DNA of 64,000 bases from Bacteroidota bacterium (GTDB lineage Bacteria; Bacteroidota; Bacteroidia; Cytophagales; Cyclobacteriaceae): contig JAFEAL010000003.1 in assembly GCA_018266435.1 (NCBI GenBank), positions 1 to 64,000 of the forward strand, written 5' to 3'. Shown here in pieces: positions 1-8,791 of this stretch; position 1 is the first letter of the stretch, and each line of letters starts with the position of its first letter. A model generated the notes under the pieces. That model was not told the DNA's origin and did no database searches. It saw only the letters and a program-made list of their open reading frames with translations. The translations under genes were made by a program, and so were the position numbers.

Positions 1-105
1 GGCCTGGCCGATGATGATCGGGCCACTACCTATGATGAGTACGGAGCGTATACTTCTGTCGCGGGGCATAGTGGTTGGATAAAATCCAGCAAAAATAAAA
101 TCTGA
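1..105 (+). CDS. C-terminal end of an unidentified protein (cut by window edge)
   Basis: The frame starting at base 1 is open for 34 codons and ends in TGA at 103-105. The peptide is hydrophilic, with Asp/Tyr/Gly-rich stretches and a lysine-rich tail ending KNKI. I do not recognise a family. It is called because the frame is open to the window edge, the codon use is like that of the neighbours, and a hairpin follows at the stop. It could equally be a chance open frame. Confidence 0.35.
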   Translation, partial: GLADDDRATTYDEYGAYTSVAGHSGWIKSSKNKI

Positions 106-122
106 AAAGGAGGATTTTCAGA
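101..122 (+). terminator. Hairpin overlapping the stop of the left-edge frame
   Basis: Perfect 8-bp inverted repeat: TCTGAAAA (101-108) and TTTTCAGA (115-122) around a 6-nt loop. Three further A-T pairs are possible after one mismatch. There is no clean T-run directly after it, so it is at best a weak intrinsic terminator for the left-edge gene. The rest of 123-239 shows no feature I can name. Confidence 0.35.
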
Positions 123-239
123 ATTTCGCGGATTAATTTTTTACCAATAAACAGAACAGCATGAATGAACGGGCGCAAACGCGATAGTTTTTTCTTTCCG
201 GCTTGTTGCCCTATTCACCCATGTAGCTGAAAGTTGCTC

Positions 240-3200
240 TCAATTGCCCTTGATCAGCTTTTGTGCAAAGACTTTATTGGGAACTACGATTCGAACGATG
301 TACACACCGCCTGTAAGGGCAGAAACCGGTAAACTGATTTCCAGGTGATTGCTTGCTGTAGAAATATCCTGATCGTGTACCACTTGGCCGAGTGAGTTAA
401 CCAATAAAAGCCTGGCCTCAGATAAGTCTTGTTCGTCTATCACAATCTGAAGAAAAGAATTACTGACCGGATTGGGAAAAACGGTGATACCGGCAGCCTG
501 ATTTTCAATGGCTGTAACAACGGAAATAGAATTTGATTTTGTATCCGAGCAGCCATTGGCTGCCACTACCGTCAGTTTAACGGTATAATTTTGAATAGAG
601 GTGTATTGATGCGTGGGATTTTGAATAGTACTGCTTTGGTTGTCGCCAAAACTCCAGTTCCAGCTTGTTGCATTGGTGCTTTGGTCGTTAAAGGAAATGG
701 GTGTATAGATTTTTAAATCGCCTACGGTAGAAAAATTAGCCGTAGGCTTGGGTTTTACGCTTACCGTAACTGTATCAGAAAGTGACGAGCAACTGAGGGT
801 ATTGTTTTTCACTTTTACGGCATACTTGCCGGCTGTTGTTACGGTGATGGTGTTGTTCTTGCTCCCCGTATTCCAAATCGTAGAATCATCTTTTGCCACT
901 GAAAGTAAGACCGAATCTCCCTGACAAAGTATGGGCGAGCGCGAACTAAAAATACGAGGGTTAGCTTTTACCGTTGCTTTCATAGATGAGCGAACGCTTC
1001 CGTATGAATGGTCGGCATTAGAAACAAAGAAAGTGGTATCATTAATTAAATTGCCGGTAGTGTATTGTGTTCCTGTAAAAAAAGGCGAGCCACCTGTAAA
1101 CGATTTGTACCAATTAATTTTAGTTGCGCCCGTGGCATTCAGGGTTGCTGTTGAGTTATAACAAGTAGCCACCGAGTCAGCCGTGGGCCGGGCGGCCTTC
1201 AGCATATAGTTATAAACCGTATCGGCATATCGTGCCGACTTTTGCAAGTCTGATAAATTGTTGGCGGCATGTAAAGCAAAAGCCACAGTTATTGTTTGCC
1301 CGGCCGGAATGGTGAGTGGGCCGGTTGAAACCACATGGCTGATATCATCACCACCGGTTTTTAAAAGACCGGCTTGAATACGTTCTCGGCCACTTCCTAT
1401 CGTTGCTGAAATGGTTGTGAATTTTTGTGCTTTTGTAAAATTGCTTGATGTTGCATTGTATAGCCCCCAGGGATTATTGGCTAACGTAGCATCATTATCA
1501 ATGGCATAATAACCGGGCGAAGCGGTAGAACCGGTAAGCAGTTGAATGCCTGCATACGGCAAGGTAGATGGCTGTGCGGCAAACGCATAACCCATGTTAT
1601 TGTTATTATCCCAACTGGCTTGATCATGCTGCCCGTTAGCGCTGATATCCCAATCAGCAAAAATGCCAAAGTAAAATTGATTCAATGTGCTGGTTGTGGG
1701 GTTGTTGAGTTGATATTCCAGTATCACAAATTTGTTGTACGAAGAGTCTTGCCACACCAGGCTGCGATAATCTATTTTTACTTGCTGTGCCGATGGGGTT
1801 ATGGAATTTGAAAACTCTCCAAAAATTTCAGAATAGGATCGTGTGCCGGGCTGAATTTGTTTGATTGAAGCTGTAGAAGAAAAATCCTGATCAAACGTTC
1901 CGTTCAACCCCCTCACATTATTAAGCAAGTTAGTGGCTGAAGTGCCCATGATCAGCCCCATTTCATAAAGCATGGAATTTTGTTCAAACACAAAACCTGA
2001 ACCTTTTGCCTGGTTTTGTGTATCGCCAAAGCCTACCCGTCCAATTGAGGTCATTGTAGTAGTGATCTTGTTAGCGTTTACATCTATGTATGAAGGGTTG
2101 ATCACCAATGTAACATATTGATAATCGGAGTAACTTCCGTCTGAATAAGTAATTAAAAAAGTGGCCTGCACATCCTGAGGTGTATAGGCGCTTACGGTTA
2201 TTTCAAATGGGGCAAGGCTATTGGTAAAGGTAGCCCCACCGGCAATGGTTCCTGGCGAGATAGTGCTTTTGGTAACCTTTACATACAGCGAGTTGGTACT
2301 TACTGAAATCTGTGCTCCGGGTGAGGTGCTTTGTAAAAAATTTTTGAAATCCATCACTAAGAAAGCTTTGTCTCCGGGTGCGGGAGCTGAACCGGTTGCA
2401 TTCACTAATTTTGGATTACTCGCACGGATAGATGGTAAACTCAAAGTCAATGCACGGTACACATCCAACCGACCTAACCCTAATTGGTTGGTTCTTGAAG
2501 AGTTAGCCGCATACAAAGCCGATGCATTGGCCGAAACGCGAATCTGTTCACCTACTTGTGAGGCCGTGAAAGTCGGATTTTGAGCCCACACCAAAGCCGC
2601 TGCCCCCGAAGTGATGGGTGCCGAAAAGGAGGTTCCGCTTACGGTGCCACCATTGGTAGAGGTTGTGTAGGTGTTATTGTATTGGGTAGTAAAAATACCT
2701 ACGCCTGGTGCGGCAATATCTACGGTAGTTCCGTAGTTTGTAAAATACGCAGCCACATCATTTTGGTCTGTGGCCGATACGGAGATAACATTGTCATAAG
2801 CCGCAGGATAACTCGGTGTGCTTTTTCCGGAGTTTCCCGCAGAAGCAATAATCAAACAATTTTGATCCAGTACCATTGAGTTGATAATTTCCTGAACGAT
2901 CTGGCTTTGACCCGATCCACCAAACGAGCAATTGATAATCCCCCGGATATTGTGCCGATGAAAAAGATCGGCTGCATACATCATACCCAGCAGTGTGGCG
3001 TACTCAGATCCGCTCGTTACTTTTTGATTATCGCCTGTCTGCTTGGTAAACAGAAGTTTTGTTTTAAACCCAACCCCGGCAATACCGGTTGAATTATTGG
3101 TGCTGGCACTGGCACAACCCGCCACCCACGTGCCATGACCTAAATCACCTATATTGGTTTGGGCAGGCGTTGGATTCATTGAGGGATTGTTATCTCCGTA

Positions 3201-3887
3201 TTTTTGAGGCGTATAGTCTGGCTGATAGATATTTGCCGTATCCGCCCCAATAAAATCCCAGCCTTGGTAATCATCGATAAAGCCATTGCCGTCATCATCT
3301 ATTCCATTCACCGGATCCCATTTATTTTTAAAAAGATTAGGAGCCAAATCCGGATGACCCAAATTTCCACCGGTATCAACAATGGCTATGACCACTGTTG
3401 TGTCTCCTTGTGTAATGTCCCAAGCTTTATATGCATTGATTAACGGCAGGTAATATTGGTTGGCCAACAACGGATCATTGGGTGTAAAATCATTGGTTTG
3501 CATTTTGTATTCAGGCTCTACGATTTCAAAGTACCCCGTTGCATACAGTTTGTTGATATACTCTTCCATATTTTGAGAAGGGTCAAATGCAACGACAAAG
3601 TATTTAGAAATATCTACGACCGGTGCACTGGAGCGAGCTGACGCGCGTTGAATCATCGCTTGTGTGGCTATTTGATTCACCTGAAGAACTGCCACCTCTT
3701 TGATCTGAGCCGATGTATTTGAAGAAAGCGAGGTCAGTTGATTTTTATATTCATTTTTTACTTTTACCAGCACCCTGCCGCTCATATACTTTGCCCCTGC
3801 GGGCATCTTAAACTGTTTTTGTATTTTGTTTTGTGCGCTGGCCGATAACGCCCAAACCGCAAGCAGAAGAGTAAAAAAATTTTTCAT
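240..3887 (-). CDS. Secreted subtilisin-like (S8) serine protease with PKD and T9SS sorting domains
   Basis: A 1215-residue exported protease. The start is the ATG at 3887, giving a signal peptide ending SASAQ; another ATG lies two codons upstream at 3893. The prodomain covers about residues 20-140. The S8 catalytic triad is visible as Asp171 (IVDTGG), His251 (GHGTWVAG) and Ser420 (SGTSFSAP), with the oxyanion Asn in SAGNSG. A long beta-rich region follows, then a PKD domain (WNWSFGD, about 1035-1105). The last ~80 residues are a T9SS type A sorting domain starting at VFPNPVSN and ending in a basic KLIKGN tail. By family knowledge it would cross the outer membrane through T9SS and be released or surface-anchored, degrading extracellular protein. 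A perfect inverted repeat covers the start region. Confidence 0.93.
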   Translation of the reverse strand: MKNFFTLLLAVWALSASAQNKIQKQFKMPAGAKYMSGRVLVKVKNEYKNQLTSLSSNTSAQIKEVAVLQVNQIATQAMIQRASARSSAPVVDISKYFVVAFDPSQNMEEYINKLYATGYFEIVEPEYKMQTNDFTPNDPLLANQYYLPLINAYKAWDITQGDTTVVIAIVDTGGNLGHPDLAPNLFKNKWDPVNGIDDDGNGFIDDYQGWDFIGADTANIYQPDYTPQKYGDNNPSMNPTPAQTNIGDLGHGTWVAGCASASTNNSTGIAGVGFKTKLLFTKQTGDNQKVTSGSEYATLLGMMYAADLFHRHNIRGIINCSFGGSGQSQIVQEIINSMVLDQNCLIIASAGNSGKSTPSYPAAYDNVISVSATDQNDVAAYFTNYGTTVDIAAPGVGIFTTQYNNTYTTSTNGGTVSGTSFSAPITSGAAALVWAQNPTFTASQVGEQIRVSANASALYAANSSRTNQLGLGRLDVYRALTLSLPSIRASNPKLVNATGSAPAPGDKAFLVMDFKNFLQSTSPGAQISVSTNSLYVKVTKSTISPGTIAGGATFTNSLAPFEITVSAYTPQDVQATFLITYSDGSYSDYQYVTLVINPSYIDVNANKITTTMTSIGRVGFGDTQNQAKGSGFVFEQNSMLYEMGLIMGTSATNLLNNVRGLNGTFDQDFSSTASIKQIQPGTRSYSEIFGEFSNSITPSAQQVKIDYRSLVWQDSSYNKFVILEYQLNNPTTSTLNQFYFGIFADWDISANGQHDQASWDNNNNMGYAFAAQPSTLPYAGIQLLTGSTASPGYYAIDNDATLANNPWGLYNATSSNFTKAQKFTTISATIGSGRERIQAGLLKTGGDDISHVVSTGPLTIPAGQTITVAFALHAANNLSDLQKSARYADTVYNYMLKAARPTADSVATCYNSTATLNATGATKINWYKSFTGGSPFFTGTQYTTGNLINDTTFFVSNADHSYGSVRSSMKATVKANPRIFSSRSPILCQGDSVLLSVAKDDSTIWNTGSKNNTITVTTAGKYAVKVKNNTLSCSSLSDTVTVSVKPKPTANFSTVGDLKIYTPISFNDQSTNATSWNWSFGDNQSSTIQNPTHQYTSIQNYTVKLTVVAANGCSDTKSNSISVVTAIENQAAGITVFPNPVSNSFLQIVIDEQDLSEARLLLVNSLGQVVHDQDISTASNHLEISLPVSALTGGVYIVRIVVPNKVFAQKLIKGN

Positions 3888-3890
3888 ATC

Positions 3891-3912
3891 CATTCTTACT
3901 TCAGTAAGAATG
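3891..3912. promoter_or_regulatory. 22-bp near-perfect palindrome at the protease translation start
   Basis: CATTCTTACT (3891-3900) and AGTAAGAATG (3903-3912) are perfect reverse complements separated by TC. The element begins 4 nt upstream of the chosen ATG (3887) of the S8 protease and contains the alternative ATG (3893). It could be an operator or an mRNA hairpin that limits ribosome access. Seen directly; the function is inferred. Confidence 0.5.
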
Positions 3913-4043
3913 CAAAATACTGAATTAATTTTGTTGGGTAAAAGGTGGGGAAATCTGCAAAAAATAAAAGCCACCCAATCACAGCAAATGATTAGGCTCA
4001 GCCTTATTGTTTTTTTAATATCAACTCCTTCTGAAAATAAAAA

Positions 4044-5279
4044 TCAACGCGAAGATTTTGCTACCTCTTCTACTTTATTCCAAACCCTAAACATATTTTT
4101 ATAACAGATTTTCTCAATGTCATCATCGGAATAACCACGCTTGAGCAAACGATAAATCAGGTTAGGGTATTTTGAAGGGTTTTCAAGACCTGTGGGCAAC
4201 ATACCGTCCACGCCATCAAAATCAGACCCAAAAGCCACATGGTCTATGCCTATCAATTTTACAACGTGGTCAATGTGGTTGGCAATTACTTCAATATCTA
4301 CTTCGGGAGCAGGATGTTCTTTTTTGTATTGAGCCATAATCTGCCGGGCAGCCGGGTCAAAGAATTTCAAATTTTTTTCTTTCAATATCGCTCCGATTGT
4401 CTTGAATGACCGGGCTTGGTAATTAGCTGTAGCTGAATCTACAAAGGCCGTATAAAAATTGATAGACATTACTCCGTCATTTTCGCCCAGCTTTTTTATC
4501 ATGTCATCGGTCATGTCTCTGCGGACGGTAGGTGCAAAATACCGGCACGATGAGTGCGAGGCAATGCACGGTGCCTTGCTCAACTTCATCACCTGATAAA
4601 ACGTACTGTCGTCCACGTGCGAAATGTCAACCATGATGCCCACGCGGTTCATTTCTTGTACTACTTCTTTTCCAAACGGACTCAGTCCGTTCCATTTAGC
4701 TGAGTCACCTGACGAATCGCAGATATGGTTGTTTTTGCTGTGTGTAAGCGTAATGTAGCGAACTCCTTTGTCGTAAAAGTATTTTACATTTTTAATGTCA
4801 TTGCCGATTGGCGCTCCATTTTCCATGCCCATGGGCAATGAAATTTTCCCGGCCTTGAAGTTGGCCTCTACATCTGCGGGAGTTTTAGCCAAAGCAAATT
4901 TATCGGGCAGCAGTCGTGCAATATCAAATACATAGCTCATCAGCGAATCGGCCAATCCCTTGCCGTAATCTGGCTTTTTTTGATATTCAGAAGGAATATA
5001 AATGGACATGAATGGGGCTGTGAGTCCTCCTTTCATAGCGCGTTCATAATCAAATTCTCCCCGGTTGGTTTTTACGATCAGGTTAATGCTGTCGGTTGTC
5101 CAGTGGATGGACTTCAGACGTTCGGGCAAATCTACATGGCCATCTGTAATGATGAATCGGTGGGCCAGTTCATCGGCATGTTTTTGCAATTGCTCATCAC
5201 TGGCGGTTTCGTTTTGCTTTTTTTCAGAACAACTGAACAACCCTAAAGTCATTAACAGCAAGGAGATAACGTATTTCAT
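4044..5279 (-). CDS. Membrane dipeptidase (peptidase M19) lipoprotein
   Basis: A 411-residue zinc dipeptidase of the renal-dipeptidase/M19 amidohydrolase family, which hydrolyses dipeptides and some D-amino-acid dipeptides. The ATG at 5279 gives a lipoprotein signal MKYVISLLLMTLGLFSC, with the lipobox Cys at residue 17, so the protein is probably anchored in the envelope. Metal-site motifs are visible in order: DGHVD near the N-terminus, the ENGAPIG glutamate, the HSKNNH and SHSSCR histidines, and the C-terminal GSDFDG. It is divergent from the cytochrome b5-like gene, with 65 nt between the starts. Substrate preference cannot be told from sequence. Confidence 0.92.
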   Translation of the reverse strand: MKYVISLLLMTLGLFSCSEKKQNETASDEQLQKHADELAHRFIITDGHVDLPERLKSIHWTTDSINLIVKTNRGEFDYERAMKGGLTAPFMSIYIPSEYQKKPDYGKGLADSLMSYVFDIARLLPDKFALAKTPADVEANFKAGKISLPMGMENGAPIGNDIKNVKYFYDKGVRYITLTHSKNNHICDSSGDSAKWNGLSPFGKEVVQEMNRVGIMVDISHVDDSTFYQVMKLSKAPCIASHSSCRYFAPTVRRDMTDDMIKKLGENDGVMSINFYTAFVDSATANYQARSFKTIGAILKEKNLKFFDPAARQIMAQYKKEHPAPEVDIEVIANHIDHVVKLIGIDHVAFGSDFDGVDGMLPTGLENPSKYPNLIYRLLKRGYSDDDIEKICYKNMFRVWNKVEEVAKSSR

Positions 5280-5327
5280 AGAAATATTTTTTTGTGAAGG
5301 TAATAGCAAAAGCTATATACTGATCGG

Positions 5328-5335
5328 TATTTTTG
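5328..5335 (+). promoter_or_regulatory. Candidate Bacteroidota -7 box upstream of the cytochrome b5-like gene
   Basis: TATTTTTG fits the Bacteroidota -7 consensus TAnnTTTG. It lies only 9 nt before the ATG at 5345, which would make the transcript nearly leaderless. I see no convincing -33 TTTG at the right spacing, so the call is weak. Confidence 0.3.
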
Positions 5336-5344
5336 AATCTTTTG

Positions 5345-5581
5345 ATGAGCGGAAAATTAATTACCCGGGCACAGTTAGCCTTGCGAAATGGCCAGGACAA
5401 ACCCGAAGTGTGGATTGCTTACCTGGGAAATGTATATGACGCAACTGAATCACGCCTGTGGCGGCAAGGCAAACACTATGAGCATTGGGCCGGTCAGGAT
5501 CTGACTGATGAGTTAAAAGATGCCCCGCATACCGAAAAAGTCTTTGAGCGGCTTGCCCTCATCGGAAAATTAATTGATTGA
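5345..5581 (+). CDS. Small cytochrome b5-like heme/steroid-binding domain protein
   Basis: A 78-residue soluble protein resembling the short bacterial cytochrome b5-like family (COG4892 type). Recognisable signatures are the YLGNVYDATES strand-turn and the GKHYEHWAGQDLT segment; the latter holds the first axial-ligand region, with HYEHW where classical b5 has HPGG. A second His lies in DAPHTEKV. There is no signal peptide. The ATG at 5345 is preferred over a TTG at 5333. Its stop (TGA, 5579-5581) directly abuts the stop of the convergent aminotransferase. Heme binding is inferred from the family; the ligands are not proved. Confidence 0.82.
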   Translation: MSGKLITRAQLALRNGQDKPEVWIAYLGNVYDATESRLWRQGKHYEHWAGQDLTDELKDAPHTEKVFERLALIGKLID

Positions 5582-6730
5582 TCAGGTGGTTAATACTTTC
5601 ACCATCTTTATCAAATCGCTTTCAGAATTATAAAGGTATGGGGCCACGCGCAGGGCATTGCCACGCACCGAAACCGAGATGTTATTTTTTTTCAACTTCG
5701 CCCGCACCTCTTGAATGACTTTGTGTTGGGGTAACCGTACACCAAATAAATGATGCCCCCGGTGTTTTTCATCTTCAACCCAATAACCGGCTTCACGCAA
5801 TTTGTTAATTGACAACGCTGAAATTTTCCGGCAGTATTGTTGAATACGTTCCGGCTTCCATTGATTAATTTGTTTCAGCGCGGCCGTCATCATTGGCACT
5901 AAAATAAAATTGCTGCGTTCGCCTACATCATAGCGCAAAGCTCCCGGTTGGTAGTTTTCTTCGTAATTGACTAAGCCCGAAAAATCTTCACTGTTTTTGC
6001 GGGTGATCCAGTTTTCTTCAATGGGTTGTCCCTGATCAAAATAATTTCCGTAATAAGCTAAGCCCATGGAATATGGCCCGAGCAGCCACTTATATCCACC
6101 GCACACAAGCACATCGGGCTGAATCGCTTGAACATCAAAAGGCAATGCCCCCACGCTTTGTGTGCCATCAATGATTAAAAGCGCACCCACCTCGCGGCTG
6201 CGTTTTCTGATTTGTGCTAAATCAAACTTGGTTCCGTCAGCCCAGTGCACATGGCCAAGTGCAACCAACCTGGTGTTTGTATCGATGGCTTCTAATATCC
6301 GCTCGTTCCATATTTTTCCACGGTCGGCAAAAGACGAAGGCGGGGAAATTGTTTTGATCGTGGCACCGGTTTCAGTGGCCAAGTTCATCCACGTGTAAAC
6401 ATTGCTGGGGAATTGTTCGGCTGCGATGATCAGATTCTCACCCCTGTTCATTTTCAAGTTCTTAGCAGCATTGGCCAGTCCGTACGATGCCGAGGGAATG
6501 ATGGCTATTTGTTTTTTGTCTTTTACATTAATTAGTTTAGCAAACTCTGAACGCAACTGATCTGCTCCAATAAAAAAATCTGCCGGTTTAATCATGGCCG
6601 GATTTTTTTTGGAAGCTATGCCTACGATACCGGCCTTCTCCACCGATTTTAAAAGTGGAGACATGTAGGCGCAGTTAAGATACGTTGATTTTGCCGGAAG
6701 GCTGAATTTTTTTCGTTGATTGATTAGCAT
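5582..6730 (-). CDS. Class V aminotransferase (PLP-dependent, cysteine-desulfurase fold)
   Basis: A 382-residue cytosolic fold-type I PLP enzyme of the class V/NifS-like group. The PLP-binding Asp is in LLIIDGTQSVGALPFD, and the Schiff-base Lys is in CGGYKWLLGPYSMG. The AEQFPSN loop and the C-terminal RVAPYLYNS segment are typical of the selenocysteine-lyase/CsdA-like branch. I see no obvious catalytic Cys loop of a true desulfurase, so the reaction (transamination, lyase or epimerisation) is undetermined. It stands alone on the minus strand. Confidence 0.85.
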   Translation of the reverse strand: MLINQRKKFSLPAKSTYLNCAYMSPLLKSVEKAGIVGIASKKNPAMIKPADFFIGADQLRSEFAKLINVKDKKQIAIIPSASYGLANAAKNLKMNRGENLIIAAEQFPSNVYTWMNLATETGATIKTISPPSSFADRGKIWNERILEAIDTNTRLVALGHVHWADGTKFDLAQIRKRSREVGALLIIDGTQSVGALPFDVQAIQPDVLVCGGYKWLLGPYSMGLAYYGNYFDQGQPIEENWITRKNSEDFSGLVNYEENYQPGALRYDVGERSNFILVPMMTAALKQINQWKPERIQQYCRKISALSINKLREAGYWVEDEKHRGHHLFGVRLPQHKVIQEVRAKLKKNNISVSVRGNALRVAPYLYNSESDLIKMVKVLTT

Positions 6731-6837
6731 ATTAAAAATTTATGACCGTGGTTTTATAGCCCAGATTTGTAAATTCTTTATTTGGCAAGTGGTTACAATA
6801 ACATTGACTTATGCAATTAACCTGAAAAGAGATTGTC

Positions 6838-7074
6838 ATGAAAGTGCCCGCTCAAAATTTTAAGGGGATTGAGTATGTTCAAATTTCTTCTTTACCCAAA
6901 GAGCAAGAAAAGTTGATTTGGAAATCCATTTCATACAAATCAATCATCATTATCCTCAAAGAAAAAGAACTGATCAACGACTGCCTGCAATACCAGCATT
7001 ATCTTTTCTGGTATGAAAATGTTTACAAAGCCAAAGTGGGGGAGTTGAAAAATCAAGACCTTGTGGCTGCTTAG
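6838..7074 (+). CDS. Small hypothetical protein (78 aa)
   Basis: Not recognised. The start is an ATG after a purine-rich AAAAGAGATTG stretch, and the frame is open for 78 codons between two minus-strand genes. The protein begins MKVPAQNFKG, has a central hydrophobic run (SIIIILKEKEL) and an aromatic segment (YQHYLFWYENVYKAK), and has no signal peptide, Cys or obvious domain. The compact charged-aromatic composition and the intergenic setting support a real gene. It stops 4 nt before the convergent nitronate monooxygenase stop. Confidence 0.62.
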   Translation: MKVPAQNFKGIEYVQISSLPKEQEKLIWKSISYKSIIIILKEKELINDCLQYQHYLFWYENVYKAKVGELKNQDLVAA

Positions 7075-7078
7075 TTAC

Positions 7079-8017
7079 TCAGTTGGATAATTTTTTCTTA
7101 GCTAAAAGGTAGTCGCTCCATAACTCGTGCAAAATTTCTGAGGCTGGTTTAATCTTCTTTACAAATACTGCCCCCTGACCGATTTCTAATTCGCCTTCTT
7201 CCAGATTGCCTTCAAAAATTCCGTGCTTTGCGCGCCCTTTGCCCAGTAGCTTTTTCAATTCTTCGGCCGAAGCTCCGGACTTTTCCGCTTCAACAATTTT
7301 TTGATAAAAATTATTCTTGATCAGCCTCACCGGGGTAAGTTGTTTGAGTGTAAGCCTGGTTTCTCCCTCGGTTGAATTTGCCACCCTGTTTTTGTAGTTG
7401 TCATGGGCAGATGATTCTGCACTGGCCGCAAAGCGAGTACCTACCTGCACACCGCTTGCGCCCAATGCTTCAGCCGCCAACACAGCACGGCCAGAGGCAA
7501 TTCCTCCTGCAGCAATCACCGGGATTTTTACCGCATCGCACACCAGCGGTACTAAACACAATGTTGTTGTTTCTTCGCGCCCGTTGTGGCCACCGGCTTC
7601 AAAACCTTCGGCCACTATGGCGTCTACACCTGCTTCTTCACTTTTTTGAGCAAAGGAAGCACTCGATACCACATGTGCTACGGTTATGCCTCTATTTTTT
7701 AGAAACGCAGTCCAGGTTTTAGGATTACCAGCCGAGGTAAAAACGATTTTTACTTTTTCATCTACGATCACTTCCATCAGGCGATCAATTTCAGGGTAGA
7801 GCAACGGCACATTCACGCCAAACGGATTCGCAGTTGCTTGTTTGCATTTTTGAATATGCTCGCGCAACACATCGGGGTGCATTGAACCGGAGCCAATTAA
7901 CCCCAGGCCGCCTGCATTACTAACAGCCGAAGCGAGCCTCCACCCGCTGCACCATACCATGCCCGCCTGTACGATGGGGTATTGAATGTTAAAAAGTTTT
8001 TGAATAGAAAATGCCAC
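7079..8017 (-). CDS. Nitronate monooxygenase / NAD(P)H-dependent flavin oxidoreductase
   Basis: A 312-residue FMN-dependent TIM-barrel enzyme of the 2-nitropropane-dioxygenase family. Visible are the N-terminal YPIVQAGM, the AGGLGLIGSG loop, the FEAGGHNG motif with the conserved His, and the FMN-phosphate-binding AAGGIASG with GVQVGTRF. The start is GTG; no in-frame ATG precedes the conserved N-terminus. Members oxidise alkyl nitronates, or act as enoyl reductases in some lineages. The bare sequence does not separate these, so the specific substrate is open. Confidence 0.88.
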   Translation of the reverse strand: MAFSIQKLFNIQYPIVQAGMVWCSGWRLASAVSNAGGLGLIGSGSMHPDVLREHIQKCKQATANPFGVNVPLLYPEIDRLMEVIVDEKVKIVFTSAGNPKTWTAFLKNRGITVAHVVSSASFAQKSEEAGVDAIVAEGFEAGGHNGREETTTLCLVPLVCDAVKIPVIAAGGIASGRAVLAAEALGASGVQVGTRFAASAESSAHDNYKNRVANSTEGETRLTLKQLTPVRLIKNNFYQKIVEAEKSGASAEELKKLLGKGRAKHGIFEGNLEEGELEIGQGAVFVKKIKPASEILHELWSDYLLAKKKLSN

Positions 8018-8325
8018 CCCTAAAAATAAAGGAAATAACGGTTTATCGGCTTGGTTTTCTGATCCTTGTAAAATGTGCTGCTACTCAGGCCCGAAAAGTA
8101 TAGTTTGGAGTTGTCCACAAACCTTGAATTGAAAAAAATGCATCTAATACATTGATTATCAAATATTTAAAATTAAATTTTGACTTAATGTTGATAAGTG
8201 TGAGATTTTGTGGAATTCTTATTTGCAAAATTATAACTCTTTGGATTCTACCTATTTAAACATTTTATTTCGCCAATCTTACCTGTAGATTTGAGCTCAG
8301 TTCTGCAACTTCACAGACTCCTTCT
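8018..8325. other. AT-rich intergenic region between divergent genes
   Basis: The region between the nitronate monooxygenase start (minus) and the thioredoxin operon start (plus). It is strongly AT-rich around 8150-8280. It holds a candidate -7 box at 8286 and presumably a minus-strand promoter I could not place. I see no convincing ORF, tRNA or repeat in it. Confidence 0.6.
8286..8293 (+). promoter_or_regulatory. Candidate -7 box of the thioredoxin/cyclophilin/redoxin operon
   Basis: TAGATTTG matches TAnnTTTG exactly, 32 nt upstream of the ATG at 8326. A matching -33 TTTG at about 19-21 bp was not clear. Confidence 0.42.
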
Positions 8326-8790
8326 ATGAAATATATACTGGCCTCTATTTTCTCATTTATACTCCTTTCGGCATCGGCTCAACAGATGGCCTCCTTAAAA
8401 GACCTTCAAAAAATCATGGATGAACCCGGGCGTATCAAAGTAATTAATTTTTGGGCTACCTGGTGTGGACCCTGTATCAAAGAATTGCCTTACTTCGATG
8501 AAATACATCGTAAAAACAAAAATGTAAGCATACTGTTGGTCAGCATGGATTATGATTTAGATCCTAACCCTGAAAAAGTAAAGCGATTCATCGCACGAAA
8601 AAAAATACTGTCGCCTGTGGTTATCCTGACTGAAGAAAACCCGAGCGGCTGGATCGATAAAATAGATAAAAATTGGAGCGGGGCCTTGCCGGCAACAATA
8701 ATCATCGGGGCATCCGGAAAAAGAAAACTGATACAGGGTGAGCTCAAAAAAGACGAACTTGAAAAATACATCAACGAAGCCAGTCAATAG
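8326..8790 (+). CDS. TlpA/ResA-like thioredoxin-fold protein
   Basis: A 154-residue exported thioredoxin-fold protein. The signal peptide ends SASAQ. The redox motif FWATWCGPC places the active cysteines at 47 and 50, followed by the fold's conserved cis-Pro region (GALPATIII). It probably acts in the periplasm as a disulfide reductase or carrier, in the manner of TlpA/ResA. It is the first gene of a three-gene plus-strand operon: the next ATG follows its stop by one nucleotide, and the third gene is also envelope redox-like. The length is normal for a one-domain TlpA. Confidence 0.9.
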   Translation: MKYILASIFSFILLSASAQQMASLKDLQKIMDEPGRIKVINFWATWCGPCIKELPYFDEIHRKNKNVSILLVSMDYDLDPNPEKVKRFIARKKILSPVVILTEENPSGWIDKIDKNWSGALPATIIIGASGKRKLIQGELKKDELEKYINEASQ

Positions 8791-8791
8791 C

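Noticed and set aside
2221-2583. 120-codon plus-strand open frame inside the S8 protease gene
   Set aside because: Antisense to a gene with a full catalytic triad and sorting domain; its translation has no recognisable domain or start context. Many similar shadows were left out for the same reason.
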